Of a stretch of 64,000 nucleotides of DNA, positions 50,001 through 59,386 are shown piece after piece. This stretch comes from Candidozyma auris. Lineage: Eukaryota; Ascomycota; Pichiomycetes; Serinales; Metschnikowiaceae. The notes under the pieces are model-generated. The model was not told the DNA's origin and ran no database searches. It saw only the letters and a program-made list of their open reading frames with translations. A program made the translations under genes and the position numbers. The first letter of the stretch is position 1. Each line of letters begins with the position of its first letter. The stretch spans positions 1,984,001 to 2,048,000 of the forward strand of contig NC_072813.1 in assembly GCF_003013715.1 (NCBI RefSeq), written 5' to 3'.

Positions 50001-52214
50001 TTCATCAAAATCACTTTCTTCTTCGTCATCATTGTCAGTTTCTCTAGCATCATCGTGATGTTGCGTTTCGGTAGACTCATGCAGCTCCGATGGTTGAGGC
50101 TTTACAAATGAAGCTTCATGGCCCGGATCTCGACCACTGTTAAAAAAGGGCATATCTCCAAGTATGTTCTCATCATTAGCAAGTTGTATCGGTGACCCAT
50201 GACTCACACTTGTCTCTCTTGGCCGCCTTACTTTTTGTTCGTAGTCTTGATTAGCATTTTGCGAGACATAAAACTTACCTCCTTTCCCATACTTCGTGTC
50301 TATACTGCTTTTGATAACAGGGTTAAAACGAAGAGGAGAGAAGACATAACCTTGCCGTTCAGGATTGTTGAGCGGCTCTCTTGCCCGCTCCAATCTCAAA
50401 CGAGCACGATGTGGAAGAGATGATAGCTTCGAAAGATTCGAATAATCGTTAGGACCGACACCCAAATTCGAGTGTTGCGGAATAATCGGAGTTGGAACGA
50501 TTGACAACGGAGCACCAGGATCTTTGTAAGAAGAGGGTATAGATTCGATATCAGAAATCATCTGGTCCTTGGGAATATTCACGAATGTCGTCGGACTCAT
50601 CGAAGTTTCATTTATATGCTCTTCATCCGCACAACTAGAAGTATTTTCGGCAGTAGAAGGCGCCATTTGTTTGACAGATGAATGTTCCTTTGAATAAGTG
50701 GCATTGACGTTCGATGAAGCTCTATCGGCACGATCTTTATCAGTCTTACTTATCGTTGATGAATCTACATCTTCCGAGCCGGAGCTCTCCCCAAAGAGAT
50801 CCTCATCATCATTAATGTCATCCATATGGGCTTCGCCTTTTGTCTCTGTTGTTTTCGAGTCATGAAATTTGTCGTCATCTGCTTTTACTCCACTCTTCGC
50901 CGTATCAGGTTGCATTCTGCTCCTTTCCTCAGTATCCCCTTGCTGCAGTTCCTCAAGTTGACTAACATTTTGTCTGCCATTACTTTCAGACACCAGTGCT
51001 GCCGGTGTATCAGATTTGATCTGCAAAAATTCCGGCATTGTACCTTGACCAGAGCTTCTACCGGTTGAAATCGAGCTAGGCACATTGTAGTTGAACATAT
51101 TACTAGTCAGATGCGCATTCGCATTCGAATTAGTGAATGGAGGGCCGTTTCTCGATGTAAACTCCTCTTTCTCAAATGCTAATGAGTCAATGAATCTATG
51201 AATGAGTTGAAGAGGATCTGTTGAAGAAGGACCCTGTTGTTTTTCTTCGAGGCGAGAATCCTCATATCCAAACTGCAAAAGGCAAAGTTCCCAAGGCCAT
51301 AAAATGAATTTTTTATTGTCCACCTCATGAATGAACAGCGAGATGTCTGATGTTTGATTGTTTAAGTGTTGAAGATTTGGAATGAGCTTTACCCAGAGAA
51401 TTTCTGTCCTCTCCGAAAGGTCAATACCCGTGCTCAATTTCAAGAGCCGCAATAAATTACCGCTCGATTTCGGGGGAGTGACCGTGAAGGTTTGACTGAA
51501 ATCATGAACACTAAAGAAATGACATCGCAAGCCAGAAGGAATGACGTATATGACAAAGGTGTTCGTAATGTCACTCGAGATCATGTTCGTGTTGACGATA
51601 TCTGTTCCCCAAAGAGCTATTCGATTCATTTGCGAAAGAGATACCAACATATCACCATTTTCTAAAACCACAGGATCAATCTGAACTATACTGTATTGCC
51701 TGATTTCATCGCTTGATTTGCAAACCAAGTAATTGCCGAACATGCGTAGATCACTCGCTAAGCATATATTGTACAAGATCATTTTCTTAACAGCTTTAAA
51801 AAAAGTTAAAGGAATAAATGCAGCATTGTCGAGATGAGGTTGATTCTCCCACTTAGTATTAGTCTGTGTTGCAGCGCTCTTCGTTGGTTTCGATAAAAAA
51901 CATGCTGGTATCGAGGATTGACTACGAAACTCCAACTGTGGGTATAGCTCATCTAAACGGGCGTGTGGAAACAAATATTGACCATCCGTAGAATGTTCGC
52001 TCAGGATGTGTTCAAATTTAAACTGGTATAGACTTTTGTTGTAATATGTGAGTAGAATTCGTGGGTAGTCATTTCTAATTTGTAATTCCAATTCCAACAA
52101 ATATTGATCCAAAGAAGCATCTTTGGACGAGAATACTTCATAGCTAACCAGCAGAAGATGCCCGATTTTGTAATAGTGAGTTGATATTCGGGATGTTGGA
52201 GATCTGTCTGACAT
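47025..52214 (-). CDS. SSN2: SSN2 (MED13, SRB9), Mediator kinase-module subunit
   Basis: Links the Cdk8-cyclin C module to core Mediator and mostly represses RNA polymerase II genes. The 1729-residue frame has an N-terminal domain (about 1-380) with VYEVFSSK-like strands and KKFILWPWELCLLQFGYED. A very long acidic/Ser-rich disordered region follows, with DEDLFGESSGSED and EEESDFDEDYDDHE. The C-terminal half carries the MID/PIWI-like fold, including LLLFISFDRSLSSLSLISKL, HVAYERSIDRRWVSAAWSD, KILVFEVSLLSCSNHWNVN and SIIPWHINAV near the end. The ATG at 52214 (MSDRSPTSRIS) is the first of the frame. It is divergent from DYN2 across 324 bp. Confidence 0.85.
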   Translation of the reverse strand: MSDRSPTSRISTHYYKIGHLLLVSYEVFSSKDASLDQYLLELELQIRNDYPRILLTYYNKSLYQFKFEHILSEHSTDGQYLFPHARLDELYPQLEFRSQSSIPACFLSKPTKSAATQTNTKWENQPHLDNAAFIPLTFFKAVKKMILYNICLASDLRMFGNYLVCKSSDEIRQYSIVQIDPVVLENGDMLVSLSQMNRIALWGTDIVNTNMISSDITNTFVIYVIPSGLRCHFFSVHDFSQTFTVTPPKSSGNLLRLLKLSTGIDLSERTEILWVKLIPNLQHLNNQTSDISLFIHEVDNKKFILWPWELCLLQFGYEDSRLEEKQQGPSSTDPLQLIHRFIDSLAFEKEEFTSRNGPPFTNSNANAHLTSNMFNYNVPSSISTGRSSGQGTMPEFLQIKSDTPAALVSESNGRQNVSQLEELQQGDTEERSRMQPDTAKSGVKADDDKFHDSKTTETKGEAHMDDINDDEDLFGESSGSEDVDSSTISKTDKDRADRASSNVNATYSKEHSSVKQMAPSTAENTSSCADEEHINETSMSPTTFVNIPKDQMISDIESIPSSYKDPGAPLSIVPTPIIPQHSNLGVGPNDYSNLSKLSSLPHRARLRLERAREPLNNPERQGYVFSPLRFNPVIKSSIDTKYGKGGKFYVSQNANQDYEQKVRRPRETSVSHGSPIQLANDENILGDMPFFNSGRDPGHEASFVKPQPSELHESTETQHHDDARETDNDDEEESDFDEDYDDHELKTSPLQLNISNQDPQIGLSSTYDALDTQNLNHPTLFPHTSMLSPSNEESKNKLSTFESPPPPNSLGNIQGLVMLPVFASQFGNKDDSTVPGSDMKDGEASLAPTSSMSPLNSSSNAMGESSNCLPLILRSINVLTIPPEFIVERKRERWDDVTMLSGFDITVMEDMEDINDGRFGHLSVKSKNIEEYLKWVTNNVVFDFGGFEARNLSKIKLPSESIVHDDTPESEPSELVIDTFKNIFPLSFRMGLDEFRFGHNFSTSAENHEDPTKKNEMDLLERMNDNVELAGSVSQDMRQLSWDSIYHDVGENKKNALQSMVLLDEARQKWETHKGEDDAFTSLHDVKVKVIKNASDEINLDFLGLRFWHYLKFKPIHKPRNFQVLLISESLSAGNDRTTLDGGNLSFLSLLRNNYKDNHFGDIKRLSLQVPDDRQDLEGLTNGIILAENVLNDATYGKYYGMINRTLKSLAELIKLDLINKINRFDFDRPLLLLFISFDRSLSSLSLISKLCRNFKTALSNQHLSLVDLFCHIIPGDLIMKQCGQERRLRYLSNTQMTNISMLLYNKCPSQKISTSLSKKLEVTELYTRLVKESPVALNSKIYNRSMNADGGVALLDDLFLHVAYERSIDRRWVSAAWSDPHGAVIRTKSWLCSTKKPSSSASHDIGAIIGEIWDVSSSLFKILNDDDSRRACTTGGKRYLVLTRINSILPDDELVFWKRLTTKYKEMSLIVLSANRMPKASFNLEDSCSQPTASCGQSPKSMPANQKGKLYGLPSLHGSELLGTFGESGVPYTSSPANADMNSTSPINSGGITVQSPNQFMNLSANFLSPQDCGPSGQLPESTTNDEANLVLQDESLEIMGFIPQTSLPSTNSPTRLAMRNGYLIKTQERSDAPKVPKILVFEVSLLSCSNHWNVNNLMKILLNQLKKLIYLNQVVGVCDIGDNFVSGNFSRGTHKKTIRSIIPWHINAVGKCLDYLVHIRVDEDPLA

Positions 52215-52538
52215 ATTCACATCGTGTTTTCTAGAGGAGCCTAAATTATAAGAATGAACCAAATAGTGGTGCGCAGTGGAGCCTGTGCAGAAAGGCTGCT
52301 ATGTGAGAAGACCCAAAACGAGAATGCCGTAGGTAATCGATACGATACAAGCTAGAACTTGTGACATCACCAACCTCTTTATGAAGATCATTCAATGGCT
52401 TCTTTGACCATTGTATTATAGGCTCCTTGTAATTTAACTCTCTTCACGGCCTAATACGTCAAAATCGATTGTGCGAATACCAGATTCTCATTATCGCGAG
52501 TGGTAACTGTGTGAGCGATCCAGTAAGGCTAAATAAAG
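52215..52538. promoter_or_regulatory. SSN2-DYN2 divergent promoter
   Basis: 324 bases serving both start codons. No strong motif is recognised. Confidence 0.4.
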
Positions 52539-52869
52539 ATGGAGAAGCTCTCTTCTACCGAGTTTACACGTATGATGAGCAGACTGAATAATGAAAAATC
52601 ACACGGTACTAACCACAGCTATATTGAAGGCATCTGACCTTGCAGATGAAATCCAAACAAAAGTGTTCGAGTTATCCATAGATGCTACAAGGACTTACAA
52701 GGTCGAGAAAGACATTGCAACATATTTAAAAAAAGAACTTGATTTGCTTTACGGGGCATCTTGGCATGTCATAGTTGGAAGATCATTTGGTTCAAATGTC
52801 ACACACGAGCAAGGGTATTTCGCTTACTACTATATCGGAGATCTAGCGTTTCTTGTATTCAAGAACTAA
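52539..52869 (+). CDS. DYN2: DYN2, dynein light chain LC8, with a 49-bp intron (join 52539-52569, 52619-52869)
   Basis: LC8 dimerisation hub of dynein and, in yeast, nuclear pores. The second exon carries EIQTKVFELSIDATRTYKV, EKDIATYLKKELDLLYG, WHVIVGRSFGSNVTHE and YFAYYYIGDLAFLVFK, all standard LC8. A frame from ATG 52591 would start inside an apparent intron. That intron has GTATGA at 52570, a perfect TACTAAC branch site at 52607-52613 and CAG at 52616-52618. Splicing joins ATG GAG AAG CTC TCT TCT ACC GAG TTT ACA C to CT ATA TTG, giving MEKLSSTEFTPILKASDL and a 93-residue protein, the usual length. The stop at 52867 lies 67 bp from the convergent APT1. Confidence 0.85.
52570..52618 (+). other. 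DYN2 intron, 49 bp
   Basis: 5' site GTATGA, branch site TACTAAC (52607-52613), 3' site CAG at 52616-52618. The branch A is only about 6 bases from the 3' AG. Both ends fit the coding frame of LC8. Confidence 0.75.
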
Positions 52870-52936
52870 CAAAGCTACTTTATAAAGTCTATAAGTATAT
52901 ATCATGTTCTCCATCGCTTCATGAAAGCATCAGAAT

Positions 52937-53488
52937 TCACTGAAGTTTACTTTCTTGGCCGGAGAGCAAAGTGAAGGAAGGGCTGCTTAAGTTCTCCTTG
53001 CCCTTCAAAAAGTCGAGTTCCATAACAAAAAGATATTCTATAACTTCCGCTCCAGCTTTAGCAACTAACTCGCCAGCGGCACAAGCACTTCCACCAGTTG
53101 CTAATATGTCATCTACTACAATCACTTTTGCGCCTTCAGGAAGAACATCTTGTTGCATCTCAAAAGCGTCTTTTCCATACTCTTTTTGGAATTCTGCTCT
53201 AAATGTAGGGCCAGGCAACTTTCCTGGTTTACGCACTGGAACAAACCCAGCGTCAAGCTCCAAAGCTAAGGACGGGCCAAATAGAAAGCCACGACTCTCC
53301 AATCCCACAACAAAATCGACTTTAGTTTCCCCGATGTGTATTTTGAAGGCACGAATCAATTTTCTGAATAAAGCAGGTTCAGCGAAAATAGGCAAAAAAT
53401 CCTCAAATAAAATCCCTTTTTGTGGAAAATCAGCAAACTGTTTGAGAGACTGTTTTAATTCGCTAGCGATACTCTCTATCTCGGACAT
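52937..53488 (-). CDS. APT1: APT1, adenine phosphoribosyltransferase
   Basis: Salvages adenine to AMP using PRPP. The 183-residue frame has FPQKGILFEDFLPIF, GLESRGFLFGPSLALEL, a VPVRKPGKLPG loop, YGKDAFEMQQD and the PRPP-binding signature VIVVDDILATGGSA (122-135). Length and motif order match the family (yeast Apt1, 187). The ATG at 53488 is clear. Confidence 0.96.
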   Translation of the reverse strand: MSEIESIASELKQSLKQFADFPQKGILFEDFLPIFAEPALFRKLIRAFKIHIGETKVDFVVGLESRGFLFGPSLALELDAGFVPVRKPGKLPGPTFRAEFQKEYGKDAFEMQQDVLPEGAKVIVVDDILATGGSACAAGELVAKAGAEVIEYLFVMELDFLKGKENLSSPSFTLLSGQESKLQ

Positions 53489-53528
53489 GGTCGTGTTACT
53501 TCGTTAAATACAATTTAACAAGCGAAAC

Positions 53529-54383
53529 CTACAAACTTTTAATTGAGTCGACGTGCCGCGCACGGGTATCCCGCAGATCAATCCTCGCACAAGACGAATC
53601 ACTTATCACACACCTGACTATGGGGCTGGAGGCTAAAGCTTTCATTGAAGGAATAATATTCCATTTGCCATAGTGAATGTGAGGAGCTCGTGAGCCAAAA
53701 TTTGCCGATAGCTTTCTCCAACGACTATTTTGAAATATGTGGTTTTTGCGAATCAACTGTAACTGCACAGTCTCGCCCTCTTGTCCTGAACAAGTGAATT
53801 CAGCTGTCGACGTGAGCAGGCCACCGACACTTCCCTTGATGTCGGAGGTGAGCTTTGCTACAGCTGCATTTATGAGAGCTGCTTTTAGGTCAAGGGATCC
53901 ATCTAACCCGTAAGTATCTGAAATGGTCGCTTGCATTGCACCGTTTGAACCATTTTCCAAATAGAGAGAGCTAGTGAACGGGAAAATACCGATCTCCAGA
54001 ACGACCTGATGATCCGTTACAGATATTTCTATCCAATCATATACGAGCGGGTTCAACTTTCCGTCAAGCAGAAATTCGTCTGTTAATGATCGTTTGAATC
54101 TTGAGGAATGATAAAGCAATGTTTCGGTATCTGTGCAATAATAAGTGCTTGTTTCAATCAAAAGGAGCTCGAGTTTAGGATTTGACTCACATTGAATCCG
54201 CTTCACCACCTCTTTTTGGGGCAATAGATCTATTGCCATGACTCGAAGTAAAACAAAAATCATTATCAAGCATATCATCATCTCTTTCACTGTGAACGCT
54301 CTTCGTCTTCTATCTAGTAAGCTTCCAATCAATATTCCCTCATATTTCATACATTTATATTTCATACACAACTGACCCTTCAC
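53529..54383 (-). CDS. Unrecognised membrane-anchored or secreted protein
   Basis: I do not recognise this 284-residue frame. A basic head (LLDRRRRAF) precedes one hydrophobic segment (about 35-52: MMICLIMIFVLLRVMAI), which could be a signal-anchor. If translation began at the Met pair within it, it would be a cleavable signal. The rest has five cysteines (two near the anchor, the others spread), an N-glycosylation sequon (ENGSNG) and dibasic sites (VKR, FKR), consistent with a lumenal or secreted fate. The N-terminus contains a 12-15-nt tandem duplication (MKYKC then MKYEG), so the start codon is uncertain. It lies between APT1 and SPT5, 238 bp from the SPT5 ATG. It could be fast-evolving or lineage-specific. 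No function is claimed. Confidence 0.6.
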   Translation of the reverse strand: MKGQLCMKYKCMKYEGILIGSLLDRRRRAFTVKEMMICLIMIFVLLRVMAIDLLPQKEVVKRIQCESNPKLELLLIETSTYYCTDTETLLYHSSRFKRSLTDEFLLDGKLNPLVYDWIEISVTDHQVVLEIGIFPFTSSLYLENGSNGAMQATISDTYGLDGSLDLKAALINAAVAKLTSDIKGSVGGLLTSTAEFTCSGQEGETVQLQLIRKNHIFQNSRWRKLSANFGSRAPHIHYGKWNIIPSMKALASSPIVRCVISDSSCARIDLRDTRARHVDSIKSL

Positions 54384-54620
54384 GATAAGAAAAGCAGTTT
54401 TAATTCTCTTCGCGAAGCACCATCCTTCTTTGTCATTTGAATTACTCTTATTGCTACATTTTTCAAATTATTTGTTACCGGATCAATTTCGCTTGTCGGC
54501 ATATTGGCTGGAGGAAGAAAAAGAAAGCGCACCCCAATTCTCCTCGTGATTGAGCGGTTTGCACACGCCAATAAGTGACTGAAAATCGTCACTACCATCC
54601 TCTACTACATTCCAATCTCA

Positions 54621-57608
54621 ATGTCTGATCAAAACAAGACTCAGACTTTGGTGAGCAACCAGGATGTAGGGTCTGGAAACCAAAGTGCTGGTAAAAAACG
54701 CACATTCGAAGAATCGGTCAATTCTGAGGGGGATGATTACAGCGTGGTTAACAATGAGGAACAAGATGATGTTGATGGTGTCGAGTCAGAAGGTGAGAAC
54801 CAATCAGGTTCTAATAATGAGGGATTAATACCTGAGCAGCTGTCAAGAAATGCTGATTTAGTGGATGCCGATATTGGGGAGGGATCAGATGATGAAGAAG
54901 ATGAGGACGCTGAAGAGGAGGAGGACGACGACGAAGAAAGTACATCTCGTAAAAGAAAACGGAGAAGGGCGAACCAGTTTCTCGATATTGAAGCTGAAGT
55001 CGATGATGAGGAGGAGGACGAACTAGATGATGAGGACGAAGAGGCGGAACTTTTACGTGAACAGTTTATTACAGATGATCATGTGGACAAACAGGAAGGG
55101 TTGCCATCTCGTCCTGATGATGACAGACTTCATAGACAATACGATCAACGTCGGCAAAAGGCTGAGGATCAGGATGCCGAGGAGCTAGCGGAAACCTTGA
55201 AACAACGCTACAGAAAGTCCCACACTGCTTATAGAGGTGATACAACAGCCAGCGGGACCGTATCTCAAAAGTTGCTAATGCCTTCCATCAATGATCCTGC
55301 GATTTTTGCGATTCGCTGCTCTCCGGGTCGCGAGAAGGACTTGGTAAGAAAGCTTTACGAGAAGAAAAGGACTTTAGCACGGTCTGGACGCCCACTTGAT
55401 ATTCTCTCAGTTTTCCAGCGGGACGCTTTCAAGGGTTATATTTATATTGAAGCCAAAAAGCCGGAGGCTATTGAGCGTGCACTTACAGGCATGGTCAATG
55501 TTTACGCAAAACAACGAACCATCGTGCCTGTTAGTGAATATCCTGACTTATTAAAGCAGGTGAAGTCGTCTGATGTTGAAATTGTTCCCGGGATATATGT
55601 GCGTATTTCGCGTGGCAAGTATAAAGGAGACCTTGCAATCGTGGACAACCTCTCCGAGAACGGGCTTGAGGTGCGCTGTAAATTGGTCCCCAGGCTTGAC
55701 TACGGAAAGAACGACGAGGTTGACGCAGATGGAAGAAGAATCAAACTGAAAGTTAGACCTTTACCAAGATTGTTCAATGAGCAAGAAGCTCGCATGTATG
55801 ACGCAGAACACTTGCAACCGGGAAGAGGGCCCCGAACGTTCATTTACCGTGGAGAAGAATACGTGGAGGGTTTCTTGATGAAGGATTTCAAGTTGCAATT
55901 CATCCAGACCAAGGATGTTCAACCAAAATTGGAGGACTTGGACCGATTTCAAACAGGTAACTCTCATGATGATGGTTTGGATTTAGCCGCTGTCGCTGCT
56001 TCGCTTAAAGGAAAGTCACTGGAGAATGACCTTTCTAACGCTTTTCAACCAGGAGATAAAGTCGAAGTAAGAAGAGGTGAACAGGCAAAAACCGTTGGTA
56101 AGGTATTAAATGTATCTCTCAATGAAGTTCAAATCTTGGTACTTGATAGTGGAGATGGCCAATTTGTCAACAAAGAGCTTACCGTCCCTGCAAGCGATCT
56201 CAGGAAGCTTTTTACGGCCGGTGATCATGTCAAGGTCATCGAAGGTGTCCATACAGATGAGAGTGGTCTCGTTATAAAGATTGATGGCGACTCAGTCGTA
56301 TTCTTGAGTGATCAAACAAAGCAAGACGTTCGTGTTTTTGCGAATTACTTGATTAAGGCGACAGATTCTTCGTCAAGCAGTGACATAACGAATAGCAAGT
56401 TTGAGATAAAGGACCTTGTTCAACTAAACGCTTCCACTGTTGGTGTTATAGTGAAAGCAGACAAAGGCCTTCTCGGAGTACTTACGTCAGATGCCCGAGT
56501 GATCACAGTAAAACCGACTGGTATCGTTTCTAAGATAACGATGACCCGCAGAGAGCAAGTTGCGACAGACAAGAATGGCCTCACCATAAAAGTTGGAGAT
56601 ACAGTGAAAGAAAGCAGCGGCGAAAAAAAGAAGGAAGGTGTGATATTACATATTTACAAGAATGCTGTGTTCGTGGAGTCCCACGAATTGCATGAGAATT
56701 TGGGCATTTTTGTGGCGAGCGCTTTGAATTTGACTACTGTTTCGACTAAGAACTCGATGATCTCGAAAACTCTTGGGCCAGACCTTAGCAGCATGAACCC
56801 AAATGTGAAGTTGAAATCTCCAATGGCGCCACCTAGCACCCGAGGTAAAATGGGTGGCAGAGACAAATTGCTTTACAAGGATGTCATCATTAATAACGGA
56901 AATCACAAGGGCCTCATGGGTAAAGTTGTGGAAACAGATGACGTTGATGCCCGCATAGAATTGCATACTAAAGCCAAGAAGATCAAAGTCAGCAAGACGA
57001 AGTTAAGTGTGATTATCCGTGGAGAGTCTATCCCATACTTAAGGTTTGTAGGTGCTTCAGAAGCTCGCGGGCCAGCTCAATCAATCGGGCCAGCGTTCTC
57101 GTCAGGCGCAAGAACAGCATGGGGCGGAAATACTCCCTCAGCTGATACCGCTGCATCTTCATGGGGTGGTAAAACACCTTCAGCTAGCTCAGGAGGGGTG
57201 TCGTCGTGGGGAGGTAATGGTAGCAGTTCGGCTTGGGGCAGTGGAGAAGCGTCAACCTGGAAGGGTGGAAGAGGGGGTTCATCCGCATGGGGAGGAAGTG
57301 GAAATGGCGGAACCTCGGCATGGGGTAACAGTGCGGGCACATCTACGTGGGGTAATGGAGGCAATAATTCTACGTGGGGAGGACAGAACGGTATGAACTC
57401 TTCATGGGGTCAACAAAAGGGAGGAAACAACTCTACTTGGGGCAACTCAGGTTCGCATGGAGGAACTTCTGCCTGGGGAAATCGTGGCGCTTCTTCCGTT
57501 TGGGGACAGAAAGATGGCGGTAATTCAACTTGGGGATCTGGTCGTGCTGGTGGCTCATCGAGTTGGGGCAATCTGAATAATCAAAGCTCATCAGGATGGG
57601 GTCAGTAG
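54621..57608 (+). CDS. SPT5: SPT5, transcription elongation factor (DSIF large subunit)
   Basis: Clamps RNA polymerase II with Spt4 and recruits processing factors. The 995-residue frame has an acidic head (1-170), an NGN domain at about 225-315 (IFAIRCSPGREKDLVRKLYEKKR, FKGYIYIEA) and a first KOW motif near 325 (PGIYVRISRGKYKGDLAIVDN). Further KOW motifs follow (GDKVEVRRGEQAKTVGKV, GDHVKVIEGVHTDESG, KDVIINNGNHKGLMGKVVE). The C-terminal region (about 57116-57605) carries some 16 short S/T-x-W-G repeats of the S(T/A)WGG type seen in yeast Spt5, the substrate of the Bur1/CDK9 kinase. It is convergent with SSL1, with a gap of about 70 bp. Confidence 0.96.
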   Translation: MSDQNKTQTLVSNQDVGSGNQSAGKKRTFEESVNSEGDDYSVVNNEEQDDVDGVESEGENQSGSNNEGLIPEQLSRNADLVDADIGEGSDDEEDEDAEEEEDDDEESTSRKRKRRRANQFLDIEAEVDDEEEDELDDEDEEAELLREQFITDDHVDKQEGLPSRPDDDRLHRQYDQRRQKAEDQDAEELAETLKQRYRKSHTAYRGDTTASGTVSQKLLMPSINDPAIFAIRCSPGREKDLVRKLYEKKRTLARSGRPLDILSVFQRDAFKGYIYIEAKKPEAIERALTGMVNVYAKQRTIVPVSEYPDLLKQVKSSDVEIVPGIYVRISRGKYKGDLAIVDNLSENGLEVRCKLVPRLDYGKNDEVDADGRRIKLKVRPLPRLFNEQEARMYDAEHLQPGRGPRTFIYRGEEYVEGFLMKDFKLQFIQTKDVQPKLEDLDRFQTGNSHDDGLDLAAVAASLKGKSLENDLSNAFQPGDKVEVRRGEQAKTVGKVLNVSLNEVQILVLDSGDGQFVNKELTVPASDLRKLFTAGDHVKVIEGVHTDESGLVIKIDGDSVVFLSDQTKQDVRVFANYLIKATDSSSSSDITNSKFEIKDLVQLNASTVGVIVKADKGLLGVLTSDARVITVKPTGIVSKITMTRREQVATDKNGLTIKVGDTVKESSGEKKKEGVILHIYKNAVFVESHELHENLGIFVASALNLTTVSTKNSMISKTLGPDLSSMNPNVKLKSPMAPPSTRGKMGGRDKLLYKDVIINNGNHKGLMGKVVETDDVDARIELHTKAKKIKVSKTKLSVIIRGESIPYLRFVGASEARGPAQSIGPAFSSGARTAWGGNTPSADTAASSWGGKTPSASSGGVSSWGGNGSSSAWGSGEASTWKGGRGGSSAWGGSGNGGTSAWGNSAGTSTWGNGGNNSTWGGQNGMNSSWGQQKGGNNSTWGNSGSHGGTSAWGNRGASSVWGQKDGGNSTWGSGRAGGSSSWGNLNNQSSSGWGQ
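57116..57605 (+). repeat. SPT5 C-terminal Trp-Gly repeats
   Basis: About sixteen degenerate copies of a Ser-(Ala/Thr/Ser)-Trp-Gly motif, separated by Gly/Asn/Ser-rich spacers. Spacing varies, so this is a coding repeat rather than a strict DNA tandem array. Confidence 0.85.
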
Positions 57609-57676
57609 TTAGCCGACTTCTTAAGTGTAATTTAGTACAAAGAGTGGACTCGATTGATTATGTAAATGCTAAGTAG

Positions 57677-59170
57677 TTAACACGCATGACTTTCACAACC
57701 CGGACAATTATGAAGAGTCTCATGGACAAAGACATCACAATCAATGCAGAAGTCCTTTTTACATTTCATGCAACGGTAACGAGAGCTTGTCTGATATGTT
57801 TCTTTCGTGTTTGAAATTCCATCGGGGAAGCGAAGAAGGCATCCGTGACAATAATTGTTCTCATACTTGGGAGAGATTGGAACCTCCTGAAATGCTGCTA
57901 GAGGCGCGAGGTGATGATAGGAGCGTGCCAAGTGCGTAGACAAAATTAACATGAGCCCACAGACTGGACAAGATGTGGGTAAATGACACACTCTACTTTC
58001 ACATTGTGGGCACGTATAGCCGGCAACACTTGCGCTAGAGTCGGATCCCGATGTGTTTTGCTGTATCGTGATATTTCCGTTCTCTTCTTGTCCATGCGAT
58101 AGATGACATGAACAAAGCGATGGAAAATTTGACTCCACTGCCAGGGAGGCATTCATGTGGGGTTGCATTTTTGATGGAAATCCCATTCTTATTAGCGGTA
58201 CACCCTTCGAGCTACTTTGAACTGCCTCCGCCGATTTTGTGGTCACTGCGAGAGGTTCAACACAATTCATAAGAAGTTCTTTTAGATGAGCCTCGTTCAT
58301 TATTACCCCGTAGAGATCGCCAATGTCCATTCTTACCTTATTCTTCGATGAGCTCGGAAAGTTTGTTCGGGAAACGATCTCCTGACAAATAGCAACCTGG
58401 GCAGAAAGCCCAATAACCTTGACTTTAATATTTTCCTTTACGAGCGAATCGATTGTCTTATGGATATTTCCAGGATCAGATGTGAAAAGAGCACCGAAGA
58501 TGATGAGAATTTCCTTAGAATTCTTCGTAGAAGCCGAAGCCATGCCTCCATAGTTTATTGTGAGTAGTGATCTAGCCAATTCCAATGCATTCTGTAGAGA
58601 TGGGTCTCCCTTTGGTTCAAAACGATTATGCTGACGAGCTTTCAAGACTCTTAATTTATCTAAATGATATTGCGGCAGTCCGCTTACCTCGCTGACTAGA
58701 TGAGCCATTCCATTTCGCATCATGATTATCCCAAGTTGTGAAATAGGATTCTGATCGAAAAACTCAATGATGAAGTCCAGCAAATAGGAAAGCATGGCCG
58801 CGAATCTAGTTGGACGTAGATCTTTTTCTATCATTGCAAGTGATCCATCGATGACTAGTACTAGTGTTCGAATAATTCCTCTTTGAAAGGGCGTCGTAGG
58901 GTTTCTCATTATCTTTCTCTTTCTAGCCTCAATCATTTGCTTCACAAGCGACTCAAGAGATCTTTCCCCGTCCTCATCGTTCTTTACAATGTCCCACGTA
59001 CGCTGATACTCATCTTCCCATGAATATGCCCCAGATGCACCTTGCCTCGAATTTTTTGGCTTTCGAGACCTGGTGCGTTTCGCCATACCATCCTCATCAG
59101 GCAGTAGTGAGTCATCCCTTAACTCAACATCGGAGTCGTGATCGCTAAATTCCTCATCAGAAATATTCAT
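57677..59170 (-). CDS. SSL1: SSL1, TFIIH core subunit (p44)
   Basis: Component of TFIIH in transcription initiation and nucleotide-excision repair; the human homologue regulates the XPD helicase. The 497-residue frame has an acidic head and a basic patch (KRTRSRKPKN). The vWA domain contains FQRGIIRTLVLVIDGSLAM, EKDLRPTRFAAM, FFDQNPISQLGIIMMRNGMA, GDPSLQNALELAR and VKVIGLSAQVAICQEI. Two cysteine modules follow: YTCPQCESRVCHLPTSCPVC with ILSTHLARSYHHL, then YRCMKCKKDFCIDCDVFVHE and HNCPGCES. A Ser/Gln-rich insert before the first zinc module makes it slightly longer than the yeast protein (461). Confidence 0.95.
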   Translation of the reverse strand: MNISDEEFSDHDSDVELRDDSLLPDEDGMAKRTRSRKPKNSRQGASGAYSWEDEYQRTWDIVKNDEDGERSLESLVKQMIEARKRKIMRNPTTPFQRGIIRTLVLVIDGSLAMIEKDLRPTRFAAMLSYLLDFIIEFFDQNPISQLGIIMMRNGMAHLVSEVSGLPQYHLDKLRVLKARQHNRFEPKGDPSLQNALELARSLLTINYGGMASASTKNSKEILIIFGALFTSDPGNIHKTIDSLVKENIKVKVIGLSAQVAICQEIVSRTNFPSSSKNKVRMDIGDLYGVIMNEAHLKELLMNCVEPLAVTTKSAEAVQSSSKGVPLIRMGFPSKMQPHMNASLAVESNFPSLCSCHLSHGQEENGNITIQQNTSGSDSSASVAGYTCPQCESRVCHLPTSCPVCGLMLILSTHLARSYHHLAPLAAFQEVPISPKYENNYCHGCLLRFPDGISNTKETYQTSSRYRCMKCKKDFCIDCDVFVHETLHNCPGCESHAC

Positions 59171-59386
59171 AGATGAGTTGTGATTACTACGGACCTAATC
59201 TGCGGTGCGATGAATAGCCATTTTATGTGAAGGAGTATCAAGTGTAAACCGCAGGCGGACGACTGACAAGTGCGAGGAAAATGAAATTTTCATTTAATAC
59301 ACTTTAGAGGACGCAGACTCTGGAAATAATAAAATGAAGTGAAAACCAAATCAATGTAGTTTATACAAACAAGCTACAAACGATAC

